DNA of 64,000 nucleotides from Microbacterium testaceum StLB037 (GCF_900104345.1 NZ_FNJN01000007.1:62001-126000); one strand, 5' to 3'; counted from the stretch's first letter, positions 1 through 9,602 are shown. The notes: a model not told the origin generated them from the letters alone. Translations and numbers: made by a program.

Positions 1-137
1 GCGCGCGGCTCGGTGAGCTCCACGATCCTGCTCTGAAAGCCCGACGAACACGCCGGGTCGCATTGCCCGGGCGCCCCGATCACGGCACGCTGGAGGAGGA
101 CGTGGTTCCGTCCAGCAGACTGACGAAAGGAACGCCC

Positions 138-779
138 ATGCCCCGCATCGCCGTCATCGGAGGCACCGGCTACGCCGGCAGCCACATCGTGACCGAAGCC
201 GTGCGCCGCGGCCACACCGTGGTCTCGGTCGCCCGCTCGGTTCCGGCCGAGCGCATCGAGGGAGCGACCTACGTCGAAGGCACCGTGCTCGACGTCCCCG
301 GGCTCGTCGCCGAGCTCGAGGGGGTCGACGTGGTCGTGTCGGCCGTGGCCCCCCGCGGCGACATGGAGGGCAAGCTGCGCCCCGCGATCGCCGAGCTCGT
401 GGCCGCGCTCCCCGACGGCGTCCGCATCGGCGTCGTGGGTGGCGCGGGTGGATCGCTGGTCGCCGAGGGCGGCCCGCGCCTGGTCGACACCGCCGAGTTC
501 ACCGAGGAGTTCAAGCCCGAGGCCCTCGAGGCGTACGGCATCCTCGAGGACCTCCAGGCCGACGACACCGGTCGCGACTGGTTCTACATCCACCCCGCCG
601 GCGGCTTCGGCGCGTGGGCTCCGGGGGAGCGCACCGGGTCGTACCGCGACGGCGGCGACGTGCTCGTCGTCGACGACGAAGGCAACTCGTTCATCGGCGG
701 TGCCGACTTCGCGATCGCGGTCCTCGACGAGATCGAGAACCCGAAGCACACGCGCGAGCGCTTCACCGTGGGGTACTGA
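138..779 (+). CDS. NAD(P)-binding oxidoreductase (YwnB/NmrA-like SDR)
   Basis: A 213-residue single-domain Rossmann protein. The nucleotide-binding loop GGTGYAG lies at residues 8-14, straight after the first beta strand, as in atypical short-chain dehydrogenases of the YwnB/NmrA type often annotated as Rrf2-linked NADH-flavin reductases. There is no classical YxxxK catalytic pair, so it may be a redox sensor or flavin/quinone reductase rather than a dehydrogenase; the substrate is unknown. The frame is open back to the window edge, but ATG 138 is chosen because GAAAGGA sits 8-14 nt upstream and the Rossmann motif begins immediately after it. It is transcribed alone and faces the DUF4032 gene across a strong hairpin. 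Confidence 0.8.
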   Translation: MPRIAVIGGTGYAGSHIVTEAVRRGHTVVSVARSVPAERIEGATYVEGTVLDVPGLVAELEGVDVVVSAVAPRGDMEGKLRPAIAELVAALPDGVRIGVVGGAGGSLVAEGGPRLVDTAEFTEEFKPEALEAYGILEDLQADDTGRDWFYIHPAGGFGAWAPGERTGSYRDGGDVLVVDDEGNSFIGGADFAIAVLDEIENPKHTRERFTVGY

Positions 780-793
780 GCCCGCGAGACACC

Positions 794-835
794 GAGGCCG
801 TGGCATCCGGGATCGAATCCGGATGCCACGGCCTC
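794..835. terminator. Bidirectional hairpin between convergent genes
   Basis: A perfect 17-bp stem (794-810 with 819-835) and an 8-nt loop lie between the two convergent stop codons. There is no clear T-run. The two arms each carry one copy of the dispersed word GGCATCC/GGATGCC. Confidence 0.75.
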
Positions 836-873
836 CGTCGTTCCGGGCGCGCGGTGCCCGGCCCGAGGAGCGG

Positions 874-2196
874 TCAGACCAGGTCGCGCCAGTCCACCGC
901 GTCGGTGTCGGTCGTGGGGACCTCACCGGTTTCGGGAGCGTCGGCGTCGGAGACCGTCGGCAGCGACATCGTGTCGGTGGGCGGGCCCATCACGGTGGCC
1001 TCGTCGCGACGGTGACGCAGGACGTCGTCGATGTACGAACTCACGACCTCGGCCAGGGGCACCGAACGACCGCGCGCCTGCGACATGTACCAGCGGTGTT
1101 CGAGTACCTGGTGGAACACCTCGGCGGGCTCGAGCTTGGCGCGCAGGTCCCACGGGATCGCCATGACGATCGGCTCGAACACGCGGGTGAGCCACTCGTG
1201 CGCGACCATCTCTTCATCGGCGCCGAGGCGTGACACGCGGGCCCGGAACTCGTCCAGGTCGTTGAGCAGTCGACGGGCCTGGTTCTCTTCGACATCGAGG
1301 CCGGTCAGACGGAGCAGGCGGCGCTGGTGGTGTCCGGCATCCACCACCTTGGGTTGGATCGACACCTTCGTGCCGTCGCTGGCCGTGCGGATCGACATCT
1401 CGCCGATGTCGAAGCCGAGGGCGTTCAACCGATGCACGCGCTCGGTGATGCGCCACGACTCGTCGACGGCGAAGGACTCCTTGTCGGTGAGAGCCCCCCA
1501 CAGCGAGTGATACGACGAGACGAGACCGTCGGCGATGGCCACGGCATCCACTCCGCCCTCGAGGCGGCCCCCGGCTTCGAGATCCATGATCTCGCCGGCG
1601 ATGTTGATGCGGGCGATGTCGAGATCGTGCGCACGCTGACCCGGCGTCAGGCGGTTGCCGTGCAGCTCACCCGTCTCGGCGTCGACCAGGTACGCGGCGA
1701 ACGCGCCGGCGTCGCGGCGGAAAAGGGTGTTCGACAGCGAGACGTCGCCCCAGTAGAAGCCCACGTTGTGCAGACGCACCAGCAGCACGGCCAGGGCGTC
1801 GACGAGGCGCGTCGCGGTGTGCGGGCGGAGCACCTGCGTGAACAGGGCACGGTAGGGGAGCGAGAAGCGCAGGTGCGCCGTCACGAGCGCGGCGGGGAGC
1901 GGGCGACCCGAGGCGTCGGTGCGACCGGCGATCACCGCGACGCGGTCGACGCAGGGGGCGTCGAGACGGTCGAGGTTGCCGAGCATGTCGTACTCGCGCC
2001 GTGCCATCTCTTCGGTCGTCTCCTTGATGGCGACGACCCGACCCGACAGGTTGGCGAAGCGCACGAGGTGCCGCGAGATGCCCTTCGGAAGCGCCACGAT
2101 GTGGCTGCTGGGCCAGTCGGCGAGGCCGGTCGACCAGGGCAGCTGCAGGAGGCCCGGGTCGACGGTGCTGGCCGTGATGCTGAGGGATTCGGACAC
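874..2196 (-). CDS. DUF4032 protein with WaaP/LPS-kinase-like fold
   Basis: A 440-residue protein matching actinobacterial DUF4032 proteins, whose N-terminal half resembles the atypical kinases of the Kdo/WaaP group. The catalytic-loop-like segment WGDVSLSNTLF is followed by YLVDAETGE, corresponding to the H/W-G-D...N loop and the metal-binding D of kinases. An invariant-looking Lys in AIKETTEEMARRE may be the ATP lysine. The C-terminal half is the DUF4032 region, and the last 40 residues are low-complexity. The start is GTG with CGGAGG upstream. It lies 80 nt downstream of the ABC ATPase on the same strand, so the two are probably one operon. The substrate is unknown. Confidence 0.75.
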   Translation of the reverse strand: MSESLSITASTVDPGLLQLPWSTGLADWPSSHIVALPKGISRHLVRFANLSGRVVAIKETTEEMARREYDMLGNLDRLDAPCVDRVAVIAGRTDASGRPLPAALVTAHLRFSLPYRALFTQVLRPHTATRLVDALAVLLVRLHNVGFYWGDVSLSNTLFRRDAGAFAAYLVDAETGELHGNRLTPGQRAHDLDIARINIAGEIMDLEAGGRLEGGVDAVAIADGLVSSYHSLWGALTDKESFAVDESWRITERVHRLNALGFDIGEMSIRTASDGTKVSIQPKVVDAGHHQRRLLRLTGLDVEENQARRLLNDLDEFRARVSRLGADEEMVAHEWLTRVFEPIVMAIPWDLRAKLEPAEVFHQVLEHRWYMSQARGRSVPLAEVVSSYIDDVLRHRRDEATVMGPPTDTMSLPTVSDADAPETGEVPTTDTDAVDWRDLV

Positions 2197-2276
2197 GGGT
2201 ACCTCCGGGGGAAACGGTGCGGCGCGCCCCCGACCCGACGGATCGGGATCGAGGACGCGCCGCGTCGAAGCGTGGG

Positions 2277-3380
<1,104 letters not shown>

Positions 3381-3592
3381 GTTTTCTTCTCCTTCACCGG
3401 CAGGTACGTGCCGGACGATCCGTAGTGAATGGAATGAACGGGGGCGACCCCGTGCGCCCGACGTTGGACGCAGGGTCAGTATCGCACGTGTCTGGTCATT
3501 TCTCAGCCAGCCTGGCTACCATCGATGCTCGGTCGCCCCACCCGCGCGGCCCCCCTGATTTCATGCGGCATCGTCCGTGCCCGGAAGGTTTC

Positions 3593-4573
3593 ATGTCCAA
3601 CGACCAGTCACCGAATGTGCCAGCAGAACGCGACCGCCGCGAGGCGGTGCGCGAGAAGGCGCAGCAGGTCAAGGCGAAGCAGACGCGGTGGCGTATCGTG
3701 CGCCGCTCGCTGCTGGGCGTGGGCGCCGTCGCCGTGATCGCGGTCGCCGCGGTGGGAGTCTCGTTCGCCCTGAACTCCCGCGAGGCCCGCTCGCAGGCTC
3801 TCCCCGACGCGGCGACCGACGACGGCTTCGTGATCACCAACGCCTCGCAGGTGGCCGACCCCCTTGCCGACCAGACCGTCGACGGCAGCGCCGCCACCAC
3901 GTCGGCCCAGGCCACTCCTCCCGGAGACGCGCCCGCGCCCACCGCCGAGGCGACGCCGGAGCCCACGGGCACGGCCGCTCCCGTCGACATCCGCGTGTAC
4001 GTCGACTACATGTCGGCCGAGGCCCGCGAGTTCCAGTCCGCGAACGCCAGCCAGCTGTCGAAGTGGGTCGGAGACAAGGCCGCGACCCTCACCTATTACC
4101 CCGTGGCGATGTTGACGTCCAAGTCCAACGGCACGAAGTACAGCCTGCGTGCGGCCGGTGCCGCCGCCTGCGTCGCGACCCACTCGTCCGACCGGTTCTT
4201 CGCGTTCAACCACGAGCTGCTCACCAACCAGCCCGCTGTCGATTCCGACGGCTACAGCGACCAGCAGCTCGCCGACATGGCGCAGGGCGCGGGCGTGAGC
4301 GACATCGGCACGGTGCGCGACTGCATCGAAGACGAGACCTACACGGCCTGGGCGAAGGCGGCGACCGATCGCGCCATCAAGGGGCTGCCCGGCACGAAGG
4401 GGCAGGCGCTGACGGCGACCCCGACCGTGCTCGTCAACGGCACCGAGTACGTCGGGAATATGGACGACGCGAAGGAGTTCGCCCAGTTCGTACTCACGGT
4501 CGACAGCAACGCGTACTACTCGACCGCCACCCCGACGCCGTCGACCACCCCGTCGACGACGCCCGCGGGCTGA
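3593..4573 (+). CDS. Membrane-anchored DsbA-fold protein lacking CXXC
   Basis: A 326-residue protein: a charged cytosolic N-terminus, one membrane helix (about residues 38-60), a Pro/Thr/Ala-rich linker, then a DsbA/thioredoxin_4 domain. After the first strand VDIRVYVDY, where family members carry a C-P-Y-C motif, this protein has MSAEAREFQ, so both redox cysteines are gone. The cis-Pro loop TPTVLVNG and the overall length are kept. Two other Cys (in AAACVATH and RDCIED) may form a structural bond. It cannot be a normal disulfide oxidase and may be a chaperone-like or binding homologue. ATG 3593 is selected over the upstream frame start because it begins the conserved hydrophilic N-terminus. 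The C-terminal tail is Thr/Pro-rich. Confidence 0.78.
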   Translation: MSNDQSPNVPAERDRREAVREKAQQVKAKQTRWRIVRRSLLGVGAVAVIAVAAVGVSFALNSREARSQALPDAATDDGFVITNASQVADPLADQTVDGSAATTSAQATPPGDAPAPTAEATPEPTGTAAPVDIRVYVDYMSAEAREFQSANASQLSKWVGDKAATLTYYPVAMLTSKSNGTKYSLRAAGAAACVATHSSDRFFAFNHELLTNQPAVDSDGYSDQQLADMAQGAGVSDIGTVRDCIEDETYTAWAKAATDRAIKGLPGTKGQALTATPTVLVNGTEYVGNMDDAKEFAQFVLTVDSNAYYSTATPTPSTTPSTTPAG

Positions 4574-4615
4574 TTCGATCCCTCGAAGAGGCCTGTGGTG
4601 TGCGATTCTGGTCGT

Positions 4616-4993
4616 ATGAACGAGAAGCTTGAGGACTCCCCGCCGCGGCGGTCCCTGGCGCAGCTGAAGGTTTGGGTGCAGGAGTTCCGTGAGCAGGGGC
4701 ATCTGTTCGCCGGCCAGCTGAAGGTCGTCGAGCAAGAGGACGCCGACAGTCAGGACACCGGTCTCGTGGTGATGAACCTGATGAACGCGCGCGCGTCGAT
4801 CTATATGCAGCCCAAGGGCTACGACGAGCCGCTGTGGGAGGCGACGTTGACGTCGCGTCCCGACGATCTCACCCTCACGCCGCACGAGATGGCGAGCCTG
4901 GCCGCCGAACTCGTCGTCGCGGGCAACCTCTGCTCTTTTCTGCAGTGGAAGTCCCTCGAGTGGGACCGCGAGAGCGGAACCCACGCCGTCTGA
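4616..4993 (+). CDS. Conserved hypothetical protein, paralogue A
   Basis: A 125-residue soluble protein of unknown function, no signal peptide. It is a close paralogue of the gene at 5594: both begin with EDSPPRRS, share DTGLV, PLWE and HE(M/I)ASLAAELVV, and end with the identical FLQWKSLEWDRESG. No enzyme motif is recognised. ATG 4616 has no ribosome site; a -10-like GATTCT (4604-4609) lies 6 nt upstream, suggesting a leaderless transcript, and the paralogue alignment supports this start. Confidence 0.75.
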   Translation: MNEKLEDSPPRRSLAQLKVWVQEFREQGHLFAGQLKVVEQEDADSQDTGLVVMNLMNARASIYMQPKGYDEPLWEATLTSRPDDLTLTPHEMASLAAELVVAGNLCSFLQWKSLEWDRESGTHAV

Positions 4994-5021
4994 CGCGTCG
5001 AGAGCGGCCCGCCCGCCGCTC

Positions 5022-5027
5022 TAGACT
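5022..5027 (+). promoter_or_regulatory. -10 box of tRNA-Thr
   Basis: TAGACT lies 28 nt before the tRNA and matches the TAGNCT form seen at many starts in this window. No good -35 is visible. Confidence 0.45.
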
Positions 5028-5054
5028 CGTCCATCGAGACGCTCCCCGTCTCAC

Positions 5055-5127
5055 GCCGGCTTGGCGCAATTGGTAGCGCACCGTACTTGTAATACGGGGG
5101 TTGCAGGTTCAAGTCCTGTAGCCGGCA
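5055..5127 (+). tRNA. tRNA-Thr (anticodon TGT)
   Basis: A 73-nt cloverleaf. The acceptor stem GCCGGCT pairs fully with AGCCGGC; D stem GCGC/GCGC; anticodon stem CCGTA/TACGG with loop CTTGTAA, giving anticodon TGT (reads ACA and wobble Thr codons); T arm GCAGG/CCTGT with loop TTCAAGT; discriminator A. CCA is not encoded. Confidence 0.96.
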
Positions 5128-5154
5128 CCCCATCCATCCCCTGCGCGGGATCGC

Positions 5155-5460
5155 TCAGATGACGTCGAAGGGCGTGTCGTCGTCGTCGTAGTTGATCGAC
5201 GGCGGCGCCCAGGCGGCCTGTTGCGCATCCGCCGTGTCCTCCTGCAGATGAACCGTCACGACGGAGATGGTGGCCGAGGTGGCGGGGGTGACGAGAATGC
5301 TCAGCTTGCTGCCGTCGTCGGTGGTCACCGTCAAAAAGCCTCCACCCGCGTGGACGGCGGCGAGGACCTGACGGCGCAGGTCGTCCGCGTGCTCGAGGGG
5401 CGCGAGCGCGTGCGAGACGCCGTCGACGGCGATCCGCAATCGTTCGATGCTCTGTCCCAT
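5155..5460 (-). CDS. Small conserved hypothetical protein
   Basis: A 101-residue protein beginning MGQSIERLRIAVDG and ending in an acidic stretch YDDDDTPFDVI. A central region (GGGFLTVTTDDGSKLSILV) looks like paired beta strands. Nothing catalytic is recognisable. The frame stays open further upstream, but that part is out-of-frame-like in composition, so the internal ATG at 5460 is preferred. It lies between the two paralogous small genes, on the opposite strand. Function unknown. Confidence 0.6.
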   Translation of the reverse strand: MGQSIERLRIAVDGVSHALAPLEHADDLRRQVLAAVHAGGGFLTVTTDDGSKLSILVTPATSATISVVTVHLQEDTADAQQAAWAPPSINYDDDDTPFDVI

Positions 5461-5593
5461 GACACGCACGGTAGGCGTGTTCCATCGATGCCGGACGGGG
5501 GTTGCCGGAACGGGGGAGCGCGAGGCACACTGCGGGGCGTCAACCCCTGACGGAGTTTCGTCATAACGAACGCCGGAAACGTAAGCTCGGCCC

Positions 5594-6004
5594 GTGACCG
5601 ACGCCGACATCGAAGACTCCCCGCCGCGGCGCTCGCGCGAGCAACTGCAGGTTTGGGTGGACGAGTTCGAAGAGAACGAGCACTGCATCGCGGGCAGCAT
5701 CTCCGTGGCGCCCCAGGAGGACGACGGGGGAGAGGACACCGGGCTGGTGATCCTGCGCCTTCGGTATGCATCGTCCTCGGTCTACATGAAGCCGCGCGGC
5801 TGGGACGACCCGCTGTGGGAGATGACGATCACTCCGCAGCCCCGGGAACTCGGGTTGTCCGTGCACGAGATCGCCAGTCTCGCCGCCGAACTCGTCGTGG
5901 CGAGCAACCTCTGCACGTTTCTCCAGTGGAAGTCGCTCGAGTGGGATCGCGAGAGCGGCCAGCGAGGAGCCTCCGCAGGCGCGGCGCCCTCGAGCCCCCG
6001 CTGA
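5594..6004 (+). CDS. Conserved hypothetical protein, paralogue B
   Basis: A 136-residue paralogue of the gene at 4616, well over half of the positions matching by eye and the C-terminal core motif FLQWKSLEWDRESG identical. It ends in a short Gly/Ala/Pro-rich extension that paralogue A lacks. The GTG start has no ribosome site; TAAGCT (5582-5587) sits 6 nt before it, the leaderless arrangement also seen for paralogue A. Function unknown; soluble, no membrane segment. Confidence 0.75.
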   Translation: MTDADIEDSPPRRSREQLQVWVDEFEENEHCIAGSISVAPQEDDGGEDTGLVILRLRYASSSVYMKPRGWDDPLWEMTITPQPRELGLSVHEIASLAAELVVASNLCTFLQWKSLEWDRESGQRGASAGAAPSSPR

Positions 6005-6017
6005 CGTCCACGCGGAC

Positions 6018-6220
6018 TCAGCCTCCGTGCGTGGCGGTCCACTCGCGGAACGGCGAGGTCGAATCGTCGACCGGGATCTGCTCCGAGGGCAGGGCGCGTT
6101 CCTCGCCTCGACGATGATCTCGCCGTCTTTCACGATGAGGCAGGCGAAGGGCTTTCCCCCGTTCCGGACGTTCTCCCTGGCGCGGGAGACGGTCAGGGCG
6201 GAGAGCTCGGCGTCGTTCAT
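6018..6220 (-). pseudogene. Nucleoside deaminase remnant with internal deletion
   Basis: The N-terminus (MNDAELSALTVSRARENVR, then PFACLIVKDGEIIVEARN) matches the first about 40 residues of guanine/nucleoside deaminases of the CDA fold. The next segment should hold the zinc motifs HAE and PCxxC but is absent. In the -1-shifted frame the sequence continues as a deaminase-like C-terminal tail (ALPSEQIPVDDS, then PFREWTATHGG and stop). The distance from ATG 6220 to that stop is 203 nt, not a multiple of three. The simplest reading is a deletion of the catalytic middle plus frame loss. The tail assignment is an inference from resemblance. Confidence 0.6.
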
Positions 6221-6290
6221 GGCCTCACCGTAGGCGTTCAGCCCGACGCGGATCGGCCCTTGCCCTTCCCACGGTCGGCGTGCGAGGCGT

Positions 6291-6572
6291 TCACGACAGG
6301 GCCCGCGCCAGAGCGACGAGGAACACCGCCGCCGCGACGATCATGGCCAGGCCCGCCAGCAGAGCCCCGGCGATGGCGAGGGCGCGAAGGGGCCCCCTGC
6401 GGCGGCTTCCGTCCAGGGCGAATAGGAGGGTGCAGACCGAGACCACCAGGACGAGAAGATCGCCGATCAGCCCGGGCGGTGCCCAGACCGAGGTCGCCAT
6501 CGCGACGACCCCCGCGCCCAGCGCGGCGAGGTGCCACGCGTGGTTGCGTGCGGGACGGGAGTCCTCGGGCAC
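6291..6572 (-). CDS. Small membrane protein
   Basis: A 93-residue protein with three predicted hydrophobic helices (around residues 14-30, 34-50 and 62-90), separated by the basic loop DGSRRRGP. It starts with GTG 3 nt after the amylosucrase stop, so it is co-transcribed with it. No family recognised; function unknown. Confidence 0.65.
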   Translation of the reverse strand: MPEDSRPARNHAWHLAALGAGVVAMATSVWAPPGLIGDLLVLVVSVCTLLFALDGSRRRGPLRALAIAGALLAGLAMIVAAAVFLVALARALS

Positions 6573-6575
6573 GAC

Positions 6576-8462
6576 TCAGCGCATCCGCACGCGCAGCCAC
6601 CGCACACCGTGAGGCGCGAGGGTGATTCCGGCACCCAGCCACACGGGCTGCGACGACACCAGGTCGAGCGCCTCCGGTACCAGTCCCGACAGGGTCAGGG
6701 CGTCGACCTCGACCGCCGAGTCGGCGACGTTCGCCAGCACCAGGACCGAGAATTCGCGTCCCGGGCGGAGGAACGAGACGACGGATGCCACGTTCGCACC
6801 GAACGCGATCAGTTCGTTGCCCGCGAATTCCGGCGTCGACCGGCGGACCTCGGTGAGGCGCGAGAGCCGAGAGAAGACGCGACCGGCCGGGGTGCCGGCA
6901 TCCGTTCGATCCTCGTAGTTCTGCGCGGGACGGAAGGGGCGGTTGACCCACCGGCTGTCGTCGGCCTCGTCCGCTCGTTCGGTGTAGGTGTATTCGTTCA
7001 GCTGGGCGACCTCGTCACCGAGGTAAAGCAGGGGGATGCCCCCTGTCGAGAGCGCGAGGGCGTGGGCGAGCACGACCCGGTCTTCGCCCCCGGCGTCTCC
7101 CGCTTCGACCCCGGCCAGCGAGGCGGTGGTTCCCGTGACGCGAGCGTCTCCCGTGCGCGGGTTCTCTTGGAACGGCACGCCGCGCGCGAACGAACCCTCC
7201 GCCCGGCCGACGTAGAAGTCGTTGAGGAAGCGGCGGTGCGGGGACGCGTCGATGCCCAGCTCGGCGGCATCCTCGTCGGCGAAGGTCCACCCGATGTCGT
7301 CGTGACTGCGCACGTAGTTGACCCACGCGGTGCCGGCGGGGAGGGCGTGGCGGCGCTCGAGCGCCTGCTGCAGGAGGCGGCCGTCGCGGGTGGCGAGAGC
7401 CTCCCAGGTGAGGGCCATCTGCAGCGGGTTGTACGAGATCTGGCACTCGTCCGGCGAGATGTACGAGATCACCTCGTCGGGGTGCACGATGGCCTCCGAC
7501 TTGAACAGCAGGCCCGGGGCCGCCATGCGCAGGACCGCGTTGAAAGCCTGCAGCAGCAGGTGCGCCTCGGGGAGGGACTCGCAGGTGGTGCCGAGCTGTT
7601 TCCAGATGAAGGCCACGGCATCCATGCGGAGGATCTCGACGCCCTGGTTGGCGAGGAAGAGCATCTCGCCCGCCATCGCCTCGAAGACAGCGGGGTTGGC
7701 GTAGTTGAGGTCCCACTGGAAGTGGTAGAACGTCGCCCAGATCCAGCGGCCGTCGTCGAGCTGGACGAAGGAACCCGGGTGATCGTCGGGGAAGATCTCG
7801 CGCGTGGTCCGCTCGTAGGCGTCGGGCATCTCGCGGTCGGGGAAGATCAGGTAGAAGTCCTCGTACCCCGCCTCGCCCGCGAGGGCCTTCTGCGCCCACT
7901 CGTGCTCGTTGCTCGTGTGGTTGAAGATGAAGTCGACCACGAGCGAGATCCCCGCCCGGCGCAGCTCGGTCGCGAGGGCGGCCAGCTCGTCCATCGTTCC
8001 CAGCGCGGGGTTCACGCGCCGATAGCTGGACACCGCGTAGCCCCCGTCACTGTTGCCCTCGGGGCTTTCGAACAGCGGCATGAGGTGCAGGTAGGTGAGA
8101 CCCAGCTCGCGGAAGTACGGGATCGATTCCCGGATGCCGTGGAGTCCGCCCGCGTACCGGTCGACGTAGCAGACGCCCCCGAGCATGCCCTCGCTCTCGA
8201 ACCAGCCGGGTGCGCTCTCGCGTTCGCGGTCCAGGGCCTTCAGCGTCCGGGGACGCGCCAGCCACGACGTGCGTGCGAGATCAACGACGGATGCCAGACG
8301 CTCGAGGCCGTCGGGACGCTCGCCGTACAGCCGCGTGAACAGATCGTGCAGGCGCGGAAGGTGCTGCTCGGCATGTGTGAGGAACTCGCGGTCGGTGTCG
8401 GCCGCGCGGAGGTCGTCGATCAGGCGCGAGACGTCGTCGGAGCCGGGGTGGAGCTGGGTCAC
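6576..8462 (-). CDS. ams: Amylosucrase (GH13 subfamily 4)
   Basis: A 628-residue enzyme, the usual length for amylosucrase, which transfers glucosyl units from sucrose to build alpha-1,4-glucan and releases fructose. The GH13 triad is visible: nucleophile Asp281 (ILRMDAVAF), acid/base Glu323 (FKSEAIVHPDE) and Asp388 (RSHDDIGW). An N-terminal helical domain precedes the barrel, and DFIFNHTSNEHEWA is the conserved region I typical of this subfamily. No signal peptide, so cytoplasmic. The GTG start lacks a ribosome site and has a CAGGCT box 7 nt upstream. Sucrose hydrolase is the main alternative, since the two differ by few residues. No sucrose transporter or glycogen genes are adjacent. Confidence 0.85.
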   Translation of the reverse strand: MTQLHPGSDDVSRLIDDLRAADTDREFLTHAEQHLPRLHDLFTRLYGERPDGLERLASVVDLARTSWLARPRTLKALDRERESAPGWFESEGMLGGVCYVDRYAGGLHGIRESIPYFRELGLTYLHLMPLFESPEGNSDGGYAVSSYRRVNPALGTMDELAALATELRRAGISLVVDFIFNHTSNEHEWAQKALAGEAGYEDFYLIFPDREMPDAYERTTREIFPDDHPGSFVQLDDGRWIWATFYHFQWDLNYANPAVFEAMAGEMLFLANQGVEILRMDAVAFIWKQLGTTCESLPEAHLLLQAFNAVLRMAAPGLLFKSEAIVHPDEVISYISPDECQISYNPLQMALTWEALATRDGRLLQQALERRHALPAGTAWVNYVRSHDDIGWTFADEDAAELGIDASPHRRFLNDFYVGRAEGSFARGVPFQENPRTGDARVTGTTASLAGVEAGDAGGEDRVVLAHALALSTGGIPLLYLGDEVAQLNEYTYTERADEADDSRWVNRPFRPAQNYEDRTDAGTPAGRVFSRLSRLTEVRRSTPEFAGNELIAFGANVASVVSFLRPGREFSVLVLANVADSAVEVDALTLSGLVPEALDLVSSQPVWLGAGITLAPHGVRWLRVRMR

Positions 8463-8600
8463 GGATCACAGCCTGACGCATCCGGGGGTCAGCGGTCGAC
8501 AGCGACGTGCCGCCGCCGGCCCGGAGGCGAGGGCAGGGTGGCCCGACCCCGCGTCGTACGATCGACGGTGGCTCCCGCGTGGGGGCGCGAGGGGAGAGCC

Positions 8601-9542
8601 GTGGCGGAGCGGGGAACGGTCGGCGTGGCCGTCGGGGGAGCGGTGCTCATCGGCGCCCTCACCGCGCTGCAGGCGCGTATCAACGGCACCCTCGGGGCGG
8701 AGATCGGCGACGGCTTCGTCGCGGCAGCGGTCTCGTTCAGCTCCGGACTCGTGATCCTCGTCGTCCTGTCCGCCCTGATTCCCGGGGGCCGACGCGGGTT
8801 CGGTCGCCTGGTCGCCGGCATCCGGACCCGAACCATCCCGCCCTGGATGCTGCTCGGGGGTCTGGTCGGGGCGTTCACCGTCGCGAGCCAGGGGCTGACG
8901 GTCGCGACGATCGGCGTGGCACTCTTCACGGTCGGTTTCGTCGCGGGTCAGACCACCGGGGGAATGGTGCTCGACCGCATCGGCTACGGGCCCGCCGGGG
9001 TCGTACCGGTGACGGTCCGCCGTCTGGTCGGCGCTCTGCTCGCCATCGCCGGAGTCGTCGTGTGCCTCTCTGGCGACGCGCTCGGCGGGGTTCCGCTGTG
9101 GATGCTGGTCGTCCCCGCGATCGCGGGCGCGGGTGTGGCCTGGCAGCAGGGCACCAACGGGCGCCTGCGCGTGCGCGTCGAGAGCCCGCTCACCGCGACG
9201 CTGGTGAACTTCATCGGCGGGACGGTGGTCCTCGTGATCGCCGCGGGTGTGCACGTCGGCCTCGTGGGGGCTCCGCGCACCATCCCGACCGAGCCGTGGC
9301 TCTACCTCGGCGGGGCGGTGGGCGTGATCTACATCTTCTTGTCGTCCGTCGTCGTACGCCGGACGGGGGTGTTGCTCCTCGGCCTCGGGTCGGTGGTCGG
9401 TCTTCTCACGACCTCGGTGCTACTCGACGCGCTCTGGCCGGCCCCGGCCGCCCCCTCCACTCCGGTGGCGCTGCTCGCCGCAGCCGTGGCCATCGCCGGG
9501 GTGGCCGTCGCCGCCGTGCCGTGGAGGCGCCGCCGCCGCTGA
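8601..9542 (+). CDS. DMT-family transporter (DUF606/YdcZ, two-repeat)
   Basis: A 313-residue integral membrane protein with about ten helices made of two DUF606 halves: GALTALQARINGTLG and FSSGLVILVVLS in the first, and VAWQQGTNGRLRVRVESPL with TLVNFIGGTVVLV in the second. This is the fused form of the YdcZ family in the drug/metabolite transporter superfamily; substrates are unknown. GTG 8601 is selected: GAGGGGAG lies 4-11 nt before it and the transmembrane repeat starts at once, while the open frame further upstream reads antisense to amylosucrase. Single gene, followed by a terminator. Confidence 0.82.
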   Translation: MAERGTVGVAVGGAVLIGALTALQARINGTLGAEIGDGFVAAAVSFSSGLVILVVLSALIPGGRRGFGRLVAGIRTRTIPPWMLLGGLVGAFTVASQGLTVATIGVALFTVGFVAGQTTGGMVLDRIGYGPAGVVPVTVRRLVGALLAIAGVVVCLSGDALGGVPLWMLVVPAIAGAGVAWQQGTNGRLRVRVESPLTATLVNFIGGTVVLVIAAGVHVGLVGAPRTIPTEPWLYLGGAVGVIYIFLSSVVVRRTGVLLLGLGSVVGLLTTSVLLDALWPAPAAPSTPVALLAAAVAIAGVAVAAVPWRRRRR

Positions 9543-9553
9543 CCGCGAAACGA

Positions 9554-9590
9554 CGACGCCGCCGGGGACGGCTGTCCCACGGCGGCGTCG
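9554..9590. terminator. Hairpin between convergent genes
   Basis: Perfect 11-bp stem (9554-9564 with 9580-9590), 15-nt loop, between the transporter and the nitroreductase gene. Confidence 0.65.
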
Positions 9591-9602
9591 ATCGGAGGAA
9601 GG

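Noticed and set aside
1-36. Possible 3' end of an upstream + strand gene (frame 1, stop TGA at 34-36)
   Set aside because: Only 11 codons without any recognisable motif; cannot be told from chance.
439-1233. Plus-strand ORF spanning the convergent terminator
   Set aside because: Overlaps two real genes and the hairpin; Arg/Ser-rich shadow.
6531-8600. Upstream extension of the DMT transporter frame
   Set aside because: Reads antisense to amylosucrase; GTG 8601 has the ribosome site and begins the family domain.
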